NCBI GenBank assembly: GCA_018239705.1
Contig: JAFEGS010000063.1
Coordinates: 1-6,196 of the forward strand
DNA: 6,196 nucleotides
Reading direction: 5' to 3'
Source: Verrucomicrobiota bacterium
Lineage (GTDB): Bacteria > Chlamydiota > Chlamydiia > Chlamydiales > FEN-1388
The position numbers and the translations under genes are program-made. The notes beneath the pieces were generated by a model, which searched no databases, was not told where the DNA came from, and saw nothing but the letters and a program-made list of their open reading frames with translations. Below, in pieces: positions 1 to 6,196 of this stretch. Position 1 is the stretch's first letter; every line of letters begins with the position of its first letter.

Positions 1-21
1 GTGCGGCGTGAAGCGCCGCAC
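1..21 (-). terminator. GC-rich perfect hairpin, possible terminator of the minus-strand unit
   Basis: The 8-base arms GTGCGGCG (1-8) and CGCCGCAC (14-21) are exact reverse complements around a 5-base loop. Read on the minus strand, the hairpin lies about 30 bases after the stop of the small ORF at 51-185, where a rho-independent terminator for the leftward genes would be expected. The required T-run would lie beyond the left edge, so it cannot be confirmed, and the stem may extend out of the window. There is no T-run right after the stem on the plus strand, so a rightward terminator is unlikely. It could also belong to a repeat element that continues outside. Confidence 0.35.
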
Positions 22-50
22 AGCATGCGATGCCATAACTTTTTGAGGAC

Positions 51-185
51 TTACGGCTTTTCATCTACGAGCCTGCGCAAGTATAGTTCAAGAGGTCGAG
101 AATTATTTTGTACTATCTGTGCTTCAAGTTCTTCAACTATTTTTGAACCTATTACATAGGGCTCGCATCTATTTATAATACTCAT
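51..185 (-). CDS. Possible 44-residue small protein or C-terminal gene remnant
   Basis: An ATG at 185-183 opens a 44-codon frame that ends in TAA at 53-51. The product starts MSIINRCEPYVIG and ends LYLRRLVDEKP. Its second half is charged and amphipathic with an evenly spaced Glu/Leu pattern, which looks more like real protein than the Ser-rich antisense frame. I recognise no family. The frame stays open for about 30 bases upstream of the ATG (to the TGA at 218-216) without another start, so it may be the tail of a decayed larger gene. The ribosome binding site is weak: only a GAG about nine bases upstream, inside a 14-bp duplication. It lies 85 bases downstream of the large minus-strand gene, in the same direction, and could be its operon partner. 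Confidence 0.3.
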   Translation of the reverse strand: MSIINRCEPYVIGSKIVEELEAQIVQNNSRPLELYLRRLVDEKP

Positions 186-202
186 ATTATAATACTCATA
201 TT
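173..202. repeat. Perfect 14-bp tandem duplication
   Basis: TTATAATACTCATA occurs at 173-186 and again, with no gap and no mismatch, at 187-200. Two further bases of the next period follow. On the minus strand each copy carries ATGAGTATTATAA, so the start codon of the small ORF is duplicated. Fourteen is not a multiple of three, so the upstream ATG (199-197) is in another frame and reads only five codons (MSIII) to a TGA. That TGA overlaps the small ORF's ATG as ATGA. Confidence 0.95.
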
Positions 203-209
203 CTTGTCG

Positions 210-254
210 AAGATCTCATTTTTTTGGCAATTCAGGATAGCAAAGAGAGATCTT
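210..254 (-). repeat. 8-bp perfect inverted repeat after the large minus-strand gene
   Basis: The arms AAGATCTC (210-217) and GAGATCTT (247-254) are exact reverse complements separated by 29 bases. Read leftward, the first arm begins 16 bases after the stop codon of the large minus-strand gene, so the structure would form in its 3' untranslated RNA. A shorter inner TTTG/CAAA pairing is possible inside the loop. No T-run follows the second arm on the minus strand, so it does not look like a standard intrinsic terminator. A role in mRNA end protection or as a protein site is inference only. Confidence 0.4.
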
Positions 255-270
255 ATATACAAGATTTTGT

Positions 271-2787
271 TTACCCTGTTTTATGTCCTGACACAGCTGT
301 AAGTATACCCTCCATCCCCTGTAAAAGTCCCTCAAAGATAGGTCGAGCATAATTATGCTCATTGCGTTGTAAGTCTTTACAGAGCTTGACAAAACTATTG
401 TGATACTGCATCCATTCAATAGCTAACTCTATATTATCCTGGAATGCATTGTTTTTCTTATGCTCTTTTAATATGAAATGCTCTTCCATTATTTCGGCCC
501 AAGTCTTGGTAAATAGCTCGCTAGAGCGAAACTTCTTACGCGCAGCTGTCACTATCTGGTGTGAGGCAATATGAGAAGTATCCTCTCGCTTCAAAAACGT
601 AAAGAGCGCCTCCTCCATTGTGAGAATGCCGTGGACCATAGACCATGTGGAAGGCTGCACGATATAATCAGCAAAGAGAGAGGGAAGATAGGCCTCCTCT
701 AAAGCCCCAAGAGGAACTTGGGTGAGGAAGCGGCGCAGCGCGAGCTCCTTCAGAAGACGCCGGAGATCCTGATTCAGCTTCGTACTGCTCAAGTCAGCGC
801 GAAGAATCGCCTCTTGCGCTTCTGCCTGCTCTGCACTGTCTGTAGCCCACAAGGCTCGTACAAGGAGTGTAAACAAAATATTTTGATTATTTGTGACATC
901 CGATTTGCATCTACCCCCAACTTCAACACTATCTTGGTATACACTGCTCGCTTGAGACTCAAAGCTGTTCTTTTTCATAAGAGTGAGAAGAAGATTTTTG
1001 CGCTCTTGATATATACCTGCCCTTTTTATCTCAGAAACTCTCTGCATGATTTGGCAGGAGGTAAAAAAGCCGAGAAGACCATGCTGGTCAGGATCGCGTG
1101 AGATCTGCTTAATCAGCTGGAGAAGGTCGTCAAAGAGGCGAAGGGTCTGTGCGTCTCGCTCCAGGCCGGTCATCTTCTTGTAGCGGCTGATGAGCTCTTG
1201 TAAAATGAGATCATCATGTACTATGTTTGTAAACCCTTCGGCATACTTCTCAAGGCTTTCTAGTCGCACCAATAAGAGGTCGAGAGAGAGGTCAAAGCTA
1301 TTGTCAGTAAAGTAGAGACATCGTACAATCTTTTTTGCTATGAGGCACTTTAATTCAGGCAGATCAATACTGCCATCAAATCTCAGCCTTACCATATTCT
1401 CTAATCCCATTTCGTAGGGTGAAAGGCAAAAAATCGCGCCTGCATAATTGGTAAGGGTTTTTGTAAGTACTGCAATCATGCGCTCTTTGTACCCGCTCAG
1501 GGCCTTAGCCTCCTGAATAGCTGGGAGCTCTTTAATGATCGCGTAGAGGTCATAGATGATCTGGTAATTAGACGTCTCCCGAGGAAGCTTTTGTAGTAGC
1601 TTGTAGAAAGACTGCTGGACCCGCCTCACTCTTTGCCACTGAGGTGTGTTGACCTTGGAAAGGAAGGCCATCTGGTTCTGGAGGTCATCTATCCATGCAG
1701 AAAGGCTTGCTGCATAGAACAGCCCTTCATGGACCTGGTTGGAGTAGTAAAAATCAACATCATACAGCTGCTCTTTGAGATCTGAAAGATAGCCTGTAAG
1801 ATTCTCTAGACAAGTCATATCGGGCTGCAGGCTATACGATGTCCATTGCCAGTCTTTTTTGATCTGCTTTTCTAGATCAGCTTCCTTTTTGTAGAGACAC
1901 TTTGCAACCACATTTTCCATCACCTGAACTATGGGAAAAATAGTGGAATACCAAAAGCTTGACAAAGAAGCGCCTTGCCTGAAACAGCGCTCATAGGGAA
2001 GTGCAATATTGCTACAAGTGGGCAGAGCATCATTCTCCGAGTTTGCAAGCGATTGTTCAATAGGATTGATCTCCTTAGCGAGTCTTTCAAGGCGCTCTTG
2101 TAGCTCTGTGATGTTCGTCGCATAGTGCAAAAAGCGCACTGTATCTTGGTGAATCACCCTTATGGACTTTTGTAGATAGGGTTTGGCATAGGCAAGAGTC
2201 TTTTTTTGTGTTTCGATCTTCTCTTCTACCTCTGTGATGAGCCCGCTTAGAAGGGTGAAGGAGGGCGATGAGCTCTTTTCACACTCTGCAATGACCTTTT
2301 TATAGAGCTCAACTGTTTCTCGATGCTCCGGACTTTTTATAAGAAGCAGTAACTTCTTGTTTATTTTGTTTAAGAGATAGCCATTTAGTTCAAAAGTAAT
2401 GAACTTCTGGAAGCCATCTGCAGCATGTTTCTCGTCTAAAAAGGGAAGATAGCGGCTGAGCTCTTGAATGCTCGCTAGACAGCTATTCAGCCTGCCAGAG
2501 AGGTCTGAAATGTCGGAGTCCCATTGAAGGGACACATTGCGTGACTGGAGGCTAAGAGCGATGGTTTTTTGCTCTGTTGCAATAGAGTTCAGGCTCTCCT
2601 CAATGGCATATATATCATTTCGCAACTGGTCTGGAGAGGGAGGGGCAATATCATCGTGGCAGAAAAATTTAGAACTAGAATCTAGTGAGAGATCTGTATT
2701 CATAGTGCAACCTGGATTTGGTTTAAGCAAGTCTATGTTCGACATGATTTCTTGTAAATTCATTTGGATGCTATATTGTACTACCAT
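271..2787 (-). CDS. Large helical, partly coiled-coil protein of unknown function (838 aa)
   Basis: This is a single uninterrupted frame of 838 codons ending in TAA. I do not recognise the family. The protein has no signal peptide, no membrane span and no visible nucleotide-binding or catalytic motif. Residues 1-52 look disordered and end in a Pro/Ser-rich stretch (IAPPSPDQ). Residues 53-112 and 155-245 are rich in Glu, Lys, Gln and Leu with heptad-like spacing, suggesting coiled coil (for example ITELQERLERLAKEI near 226-240). The rest (about 280-835) is predominantly helical, with Leu/aromatic-rich segments and many Glu-Leu pairs. Residues 610-635 look like a flexible polar linker. The start is uncertain. 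Met1 (2787) has only a weak purine stretch upstream. Met9 (2763) has none and Met15 (2745) a weak AAGAA. Met29 (2703) has CCAGG seven bases upstream and a promoter-like element at the right distance. A scaffold or secreted effector is possible, but this is inference from overall character only. Confidence 0.85.
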   Translation of the reverse strand: MVVQYSIQMNLQEIMSNIDLLKPNPGCTMNTDLSLDSSSKFFCHDDIAPPSPDQLRNDIYAIEESLNSIATEQKTIALSLQSRNVSLQWDSDISDLSGRLNSCLASIQELSRYLPFLDEKHAADGFQKFITFELNGYLLNKINKKLLLLIKSPEHRETVELYKKVIAECEKSSSPSFTLLSGLITEVEEKIETQKKTLAYAKPYLQKSIRVIHQDTVRFLHYATNITELQERLERLAKEINPIEQSLANSENDALPTCSNIALPYERCFRQGASLSSFWYSTIFPIVQVMENVVAKCLYKKEADLEKQIKKDWQWTSYSLQPDMTCLENLTGYLSDLKEQLYDVDFYYSNQVHEGLFYAASLSAWIDDLQNQMAFLSKVNTPQWQRVRRVQQSFYKLLQKLPRETSNYQIIYDLYAIIKELPAIQEAKALSGYKERMIAVLTKTLTNYAGAIFCLSPYEMGLENMVRLRFDGSIDLPELKCLIAKKIVRCLYFTDNSFDLSLDLLLVRLESLEKYAEGFTNIVHDDLILQELISRYKKMTGLERDAQTLRLFDDLLQLIKQISRDPDQHGLLGFFTSCQIMQRVSEIKRAGIYQERKNLLLTLMKKNSFESQASSVYQDSVEVGGRCKSDVTNNQNILFTLLVRALWATDSAEQAEAQEAILRADLSSTKLNQDLRRLLKELALRRFLTQVPLGALEEAYLPSLFADYIVQPSTWSMVHGILTMEEALFTFLKREDTSHIASHQIVTAARKKFRSSELFTKTWAEIMEEHFILKEHKKNNAFQDNIELAIEWMQYHNSFVKLCKDLQRNEHNYARPIFEGLLQGMEGILTAVSGHKTG
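2730..2758 (-). promoter_or_regulatory. Candidate sigma70-like promoter for the leftward large gene
   Basis: On the minus strand TTTACA (2758-2753, five of six matches to the -35 consensus) is followed after exactly 17 bases by TAGACT (2735-2730, four of six matches to the -10). Transcription would begin near 2724, about 20 bases before the ATG at 2703, which has CCAGG seven bases upstream. If real, the protein starts at Met29 and the first 28 codons of the longest frame are not translated from this promoter. Such matches arise by chance in AT-rich DNA, so confidence is modest. Confidence 0.35.
2769..2777 (+). promoter_or_regulatory. Candidate extended -10 promoter for the rightward large gene
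   Basis: TGCTATATT at 2769-2777 fits the extended -10 pattern TGnTATAAT with one mismatch. No good -35 lies 16-18 bases upstream, which is usual for extended -10 promoters. The predicted RNA start is near 2784, giving a leader of about 29 bases before the ATG at 2813. The element sits inside the first codons of the longest version of the divergent gene, so the two genes would share this short control region. Confidence 0.4.
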
Positions 2788-2803
2788 TTTATTTCTAATT
2801 TAA

Positions 2804-2808
2804 AAGGA
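2804..2808 (+). promoter_or_regulatory. Ribosome binding site of the 806-residue protein
   Basis: AAGGA lies four bases before the ATG at 2813. It is a clear if closely spaced Shine-Dalgarno match and supports that ATG as the true start. Confidence 0.65.
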
Positions 2809-2812
2809 AACT

Positions 2813-5233
2813 ATGACGTATCCTCTCCCTTCAATCCCTTCGCAATCTCCAACAGCCTCTCTCTACATACCCAAAATAATCACCAACAAGATACGTGAAC
2901 AATCTGTAGAAACACTCATCAAAGCCCTCCAAACACTTAAGATAAGTGATAAGAACATTGCTCATTTATTATCCCTGCCCGAGCCTGACATTGTACCCAT
3001 ACGCAAAATCAGCCCTCCCGATTTTGAAGATGAGACCCTAAAATTTAAAGATGAAACTTTACATAGACTTGTAGAGAGTAAAAATAATGTCGTAGTAGAA
3101 GAGCCAGACTGCTCTATAGAGCTCTATCACGCCCTAGAGGACCATGAAAACGAGCTGCGCCTGCTCAGACACGGGGAGAAAAATGACCATTTTGCAAGCA
3201 ATGCCGCGCAGTACATGATGGGCCTCCTTAAAAGAGAGGAATACCAGAAATGGATTTTGCTCTGTCCTGAATTTACTATCTACACCACTACGCCTGAATT
3301 TCATGCGCAATGTGAAGAGGCTATCTTTGGCTGCCTCAATCGGCCCTATACTCTCTTGAGCCTTACCAGCATTTTCTGCCTCCTTAAAGAGGTCAAACAC
3401 CCCAATGCACTTCTGTGGAGTAGCTTCTTTCAGGCTGTGAAGCAATCGAACCAGAATCAATTAAAATCAAGTATATGTACTCTCCTCTCAGAGGACGAGC
3501 GCTTCCCCGGCCTCTGGAAGCAGGAGGCTGCCGTGCCGCTCACCCAGGCGCTCTACATAGCTGAAAGCATCCCCAATCTCGAGGCTGCCTACGACCTCCT
3601 TAATCGCCACCTGGTACGCATACTCAATCACGACGCAGAGATACTTCTCTCCCTGTTGCAGCTACTCAGCAACGTATGCAAGCAGTACAAAAATGAGCTC
3701 GGGAAAAAAGAGGCCCTTATCAAACAGATAATCCCCTTTTTATCAAAAATTGACTTTAAGGATACTGAGCTCCAATGGAAGACCTACAGACTGCTTATCA
3801 ACGCATGTAGGGACACAAAAGATCATGTGCTCATCCTGGCACGCGTGTCGATGATCTATCAGCTGCTTAAAACCCAAAAATTTGGCGATCGCTTACGCGA
3901 CACCATCTTGCTGCTTTTAAAAACATGGCCAAACAGAGATTTTACAACCGTAGCGATCTTACTACCAACAGGGCTCTCTCCAGGAAGACTCCTCAATGAA
4001 CTCACGCGCTCCCTTCATGCCTCTGCAGATGGCGTTTTTATCGAACAGTACGAAAACCTCATTCAAAATAGCTCTGAAGTTGTGCAGTTGATAGCCATTC
4101 GGCTGTATAAACTGACCTTGCTCAATCTCTATATACAGACGCCGGACAAGAATACCTCCGCTCTATCTAAACCCAAGCTTCTGAAATTAGCCTTCCAAAG
4201 CCCATACCTCACTGTTATTAAAGAAGCACTTGCTACCTTCTATAAAAAACAGTTCCAGGAAGACCTGCAAAGTGATGCTATTTTTCCTTACTGCGAATTC
4301 ATTATCCAAGCCTTGGTAAAGATCCCAATAGAATCGTATAAAGAAGCATCTACCCATGAGTTCATTTATAATTTATTTTTAACATATGCAGGAAACTATA
4401 AAAACACAAAAAACAAAAGCCCCGTGGCAAAATATTTTGAATACTTCACAAAATCAAATGATGAACTACTAAAGCTCTCAGGTAATGGTCAATTGTATGG
4501 GAAGAATCATTGGGCAATGTTCTTTTACACGCTAAAACTAGCCGAAAGCAATAGGCTGGATCTCTCCCAAAGTAATGAAAATGACCTTCTGCCACATCTA
4601 TACATGCTGAAAAACTGCTGCAAAGCACTGTTCAATGATAATGCTCCTGAGGAGTTAGCTGCCCTCATCTGCCATGAGCTTACCTCACTCTTCGAGAGCA
4701 CACAAAATCAGGCAATGCGAGATAACAGAGATCTGTTTGGCAAGCATATGGAGTTTATCCTGGACATCATGTACATCAACAACAGGTGCCTCTTTGTCGA
4801 GCTGTTCAAGGGCAACGCTGATGCCGCATTTGTGGCGTCTATCAAATATCTAGAAAACATAAAGTATATGATAGATAATCTAGAAAGAAAAGCCGATATC
4901 ATAGAATATGCAGCACACTGCGTAAAAACAGATTTTATAGTGGGTACGTTCACTACAAAAATCTCAGAGGAGCGCAAGCTCATATACTGTAAAAAGTTAT
5001 TTCCTATTATTCAATTCCTTGAAATGCACGATCCGGCATGTCCCATCTATATGCTCTTTCTTGGGAAAGTAACCTCTATTGAGCCAGTAGACGATAGCAT
5101 ACGTGATCGGTTGATAGACTTGATCGGTTCACTTACAAAGCACTATAAAAACCTCTATTTCCTGAATAAAAACAAAGAAATCATTATAAATCATATGCTG
5201 CCGAGTCTTAAAAAGAAGCTCGATTCGCTGTAA
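2813..5233 (+). CDS. Large alpha-helical, solenoid-like protein of unknown function (806 aa)
   Basis: This is a single frame of 806 codons starting at an ATG with AAGGA upstream and ending in TAA. I do not recognise the family. The N-terminus (1-20) is Pro/Ser-rich, with no signal peptide. Residues 71-84 hold a seven-residue tandem repeat (FEDETLK/FKDETLH). From about 125 to the end the protein reads as successive Leu-rich amphipathic helices separated by short polar turns (for example 240-295, 298-355 and 420-480). This resembles HEAT, armadillo or TPR-type solenoids, but I cannot match a defined repeat consensus. There are no membrane spans or catalytic motifs. The C-terminus is basic (PSLKKKLDSL). 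Base composition swings strongly inside the gene, from GC-rich around codons 223-263 to very AT-rich around 517-556. It is divergent from the 838-residue gene with 25 bases between the outermost starts, so co-regulation is likely. A protein-protein interaction scaffold is a guess from the fold type. Confidence 0.88.
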   Translation: MTYPLPSIPSQSPTASLYIPKIITNKIREQSVETLIKALQTLKISDKNIAHLLSLPEPDIVPIRKISPPDFEDETLKFKDETLHRLVESKNNVVVEEPDCSIELYHALEDHENELRLLRHGEKNDHFASNAAQYMMGLLKREEYQKWILLCPEFTIYTTTPEFHAQCEEAIFGCLNRPYTLLSLTSIFCLLKEVKHPNALLWSSFFQAVKQSNQNQLKSSICTLLSEDERFPGLWKQEAAVPLTQALYIAESIPNLEAAYDLLNRHLVRILNHDAEILLSLLQLLSNVCKQYKNELGKKEALIKQIIPFLSKIDFKDTELQWKTYRLLINACRDTKDHVLILARVSMIYQLLKTQKFGDRLRDTILLLLKTWPNRDFTTVAILLPTGLSPGRLLNELTRSLHASADGVFIEQYENLIQNSSEVVQLIAIRLYKLTLLNLYIQTPDKNTSALSKPKLLKLAFQSPYLTVIKEALATFYKKQFQEDLQSDAIFPYCEFIIQALVKIPIESYKEASTHEFIYNLFLTYAGNYKNTKNKSPVAKYFEYFTKSNDELLKLSGNGQLYGKNHWAMFFYTLKLAESNRLDLSQSNENDLLPHLYMLKNCCKALFNDNAPEELAALICHELTSLFESTQNQAMRDNRDLFGKHMEFILDIMYINNRCLFVELFKGNADAAFVASIKYLENIKYMIDNLERKADIIEYAAHCVKTDFIVGTFTTKISEERKLIYCKKLFPIIQFLEMHDPACPIYMLFLGKVTSIEPVDDSIRDRLIDLIGSLTKHYKNLYFLNKNKEIIINHMLPSLKKKLDSL
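3023..3064 (+). repeat. 21-nt coding tandem repeat (seven residues, two copies)
   Basis: Codons 71-77 (FEDETLK) and 78-84 (FKDETLH) of the 806-residue protein are an adjacent imperfect duplication. The two 21-base units match at about 15 positions. Four of the differences lie in synonymous or single Glu/Lys changes and the rest in the last codon. The period of seven fits a heptad, so it may extend a short coiled-coil segment. Confidence 0.6.
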
Positions 5234-5303
5234 TTTAAAGCCGCGAAGATCGTAAAAAATTCTTGTCACAAATAGCACTACCCGCTATGCAGTGGCTTTC
5301 AAA
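5234..5303. repeat. Nested inverted repeats between the solenoid and kelch genes
   Basis: The outer arms TTTAAAGCC (5234-5242) and GGCTTTCAAA (5294-5303) pair with one bulge. Inside lies a tighter dyad, ATAGC (5272-5276) and GCTAT (5284-5288), flanked by CAC (5267-5269) and GTG (5292-5294). There is no T-run after the right arm, so this is not a convincing terminator for the upstream gene. The inner dyad overlaps the candidate -10 of the kelch gene and could be an operator, but it is short enough to occur by chance. Confidence 0.3.
5263..5291 (+). promoter_or_regulatory. Candidate promoter for the kelch-type gene
   Basis: TTGTCA (5263-5268, five of six matches to the -35 consensus) is followed after 17 bases by TATGCA (5286-5291), which matches only the first three bases of the -10. 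The RNA start would be near 5298, about 30 bases before the ATG at 5328. The strong -35 and exact spacing are encouraging. The weak -10 suggests either activator dependence or a chance match. Confidence 0.35.
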
Positions 5304-5316
5304 GAATTTATTGTTA

Positions 5317-5321
5317 TGAGG
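5317..5321 (+). promoter_or_regulatory. Ribosome binding site that decides the kelch gene start
   Basis: TGAGG lies six bases before the ATG at 5328, a normal Shine-Dalgarno arrangement. An in-frame ATG four codons upstream (5316) would overlap this site and has only a weak GAA upstream of it, so the start at 5328 is preferred. Confidence 0.65.
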
Positions 5322-5327
5322 CCAATC

Positions 5328-6196
5328 ATGAAGCTCTCCCATGCATTCACAGCGATGCTGCTCTGCGCCCAGTCATTTATGCCGCAAGCCCACTCAGAAG
5401 GCAATTGCCACTACCACGCACAGGCACTCCCAGGAAGCTGGCAGCAGCTTATCGCTCCCCCTCCATCTCCCACATGGACTCCCAATGCACCTCTGCTGCT
5501 TACCGACGGCAGCCTTCTGATTAACAATATTGGCGCACCGGACACATGGAAGTTAACACCAGACAGGTATGGAAGCTACATTAACGGCACCTGGTTGCAG
5601 GTAGCCTCGCTGCCAATTATCGATGGTATACAGTATGCACCAAGCTTTTACGGCTCGGCAGTACTGCCTGACGGAAGGGTGATTTATGTCGGTGGTGAAT
5701 ATAACCAAGGTGAAGACGCTCTTACCAACATGGGAGCAATCTACGATCCTGTACTGGACGTCTGGACCCCTGTCAGCCCACCTGTGGTGAATGGCACTCC
5801 CCTAGCGGCTATTGGAGACGCCCCATCGGTAGTTCTCGATAATGGCACCTTCATGTTTGGCTCCATTTTTCCACTCGCTACGCCAATATCGTCAGGCCCA
5901 ACAACCTTTTTGCTCAATCCAAAGACGCTCACCTGGACTGCAAGCGGTTTTGGCAAATATGACTCGTGCGATGAGGAGGGGTTTACCCTCCTGCCCAATG
6001 GAAAGGTGCTCACAGTAACCACCAACGTCAACCGCAATGGCGCTCCTCCCAATCCGACACTTGCGCAGCTCTATAACCCAAGAACAGGCTCCTGGGCAGG
6101 CGATTCCAGCACAGTGAATCCTCTGAGTGACTACGGCTACACCTACGAAATAGGCCCGCAGGTCTTGCGGCCAAATGGTACTGTATTCACACCGGG
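5328..6196 (+). CDS. Secreted kelch-repeat / galactose-oxidase-like beta-propeller protein (5' part)
   Basis: The frame is open from the ATG at 5328 to the right edge (289 full codons), so the C-terminus is missing. Residues 1-23 look like a Sec signal peptide (Lys2, hydrophobic AFTAMLLCA, likely cleavage after AHS); there is no lipobox. The mature part shows repeated kelch/propeller strands: LLLTDGSLLI (56-65), AVLPDGRVIYVGGEYN (111-126), AIYDPVLDVWTP (137-148), SVVLDNGTFMFGS (167-179), FLLNPKTLTWT (194-204), EEGFTLLPNGKVL (216-228), LYNPRTGSW (248-256) and LRPNGTVF (280-287). The turn-Asp/Asn-Gly and the 'NP.T..W' strands are characteristic. Bacterial members of this family are often annotated as kelch-repeat or galactose-oxidase-like proteins with no proven reaction. 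I cannot identify the copper/Tyr-Cys radical residues of true galactose oxidase in the visible part, so an enzymatic call would be unsafe. It is probably periplasmic or extracellular and likely transcribed separately from the gene upstream. Confidence 0.85.
   Translation, partial: MKLSHAFTAMLLCAQSFMPQAHSEGNCHYHAQALPGSWQQLIAPPPSPTWTPNAPLLLTDGSLLINNIGAPDTWKLTPDRYGSYINGTWLQVASLPIIDGIQYAPSFYGSAVLPDGRVIYVGGEYNQGEDALTNMGAIYDPVLDVWTPVSPPVVNGTPLAAIGDAPSVVLDNGTFMFGSIFPLATPISSGPTTFLLNPKTLTWTASGFGKYDSCDEEGFTLLPNGKVLTVTTNVNRNGAPPNPTLAQLYNPRTGSWAGDSSTVNPLSDYGYTYEIGPQVLRPNGTVFTP

Noticed and set aside
25..159. 44-codon plus-strand frame antisense to the small minus-strand ORF
   Set aside because: Its product is Ser/Cys-rich with a long serine run and no ribosome binding site. 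The opposite strand reads as a more plausible protein.
718..1101. 127-codon plus-strand open frame inside the large minus-strand gene
   Set aside because: It lies wholly antisense to a well-supported 838-codon frame, shows no recognisable protein features, and fits a chance shadow frame.
744..3773. GAGCTC occurs about nine times by eye across the two large genes, more than the one or so expected by chance
   Set aside because: Nearly all copies are in frame as the Glu-Leu codon pair GAG CTC in helical protein segments, so codon and residue use explain the excess and a DNA-level signal is not needed.
5251..5265. A-run near 5254-5259 as part of a terminator for the solenoid gene
   Set aside because: No GC-rich stem precedes a T-run on the plus strand; the nearby AAGA/TCTT pairing is only four bases.
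5741..6052. 103-codon minus-strand open frame within the kelch gene
   Set aside because: It is antisense to clear kelch strands and its Gly/Ser/Pro/Val-rich product is the expected reverse reading of that gene.

Overview
The window looks like accessory DNA from a bacterium of moderate GC content (mid-40s percent by eye). It holds two very large, unrecognised alpha-helical proteins encoded back to back, and the start of a secreted beta-propeller (kelch / galactose-oxidase-like) protein. Neither large protein shows an enzyme motif, a signal peptide or membrane helices. Long solenoid or coiled-coil proteins of this kind are typical of intracellular bacteria such as Legionella/Coxiella relatives and chlamydia-like organisms, but no marker gene is present, so this assignment is inference and weak.

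Layout. Positions 1-270 lie downstream of the first large gene (minus strand). They hold a perfect GC-rich hairpin at the left edge, a possible 44-codon minus-strand ORF (51-185), a perfect 14-bp tandem duplication over that ORF's start, and an 8-bp inverted repeat directly after the large gene's stop. Positions 271-2787 (minus) encode an 838-residue helical, partly coiled-coil protein. Only 25 bp separate its most upstream start codon from that of the divergent 806-residue helical-repeat-like protein at 2813-5233 (plus). The regulatory signals of the two genes must therefore overlap each other or lie inside the annotated 5' end of the minus-strand gene. After a 94-bp gap with a possible promoter and dyad symmetry, a signal-peptide-bearing kelch-type protein starts at 5328 (plus) and runs off the right edge.

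How the genes may work together is not shown by the sequence. The divergent pair suggests co-regulation of two large cytoplasmic or translocated scaffold-like proteins. The kelch protein has its own upstream signals and probably acts in the envelope or outside the cell. I saw no tRNA, rRNA, CRISPR array or complete insertion sequence.
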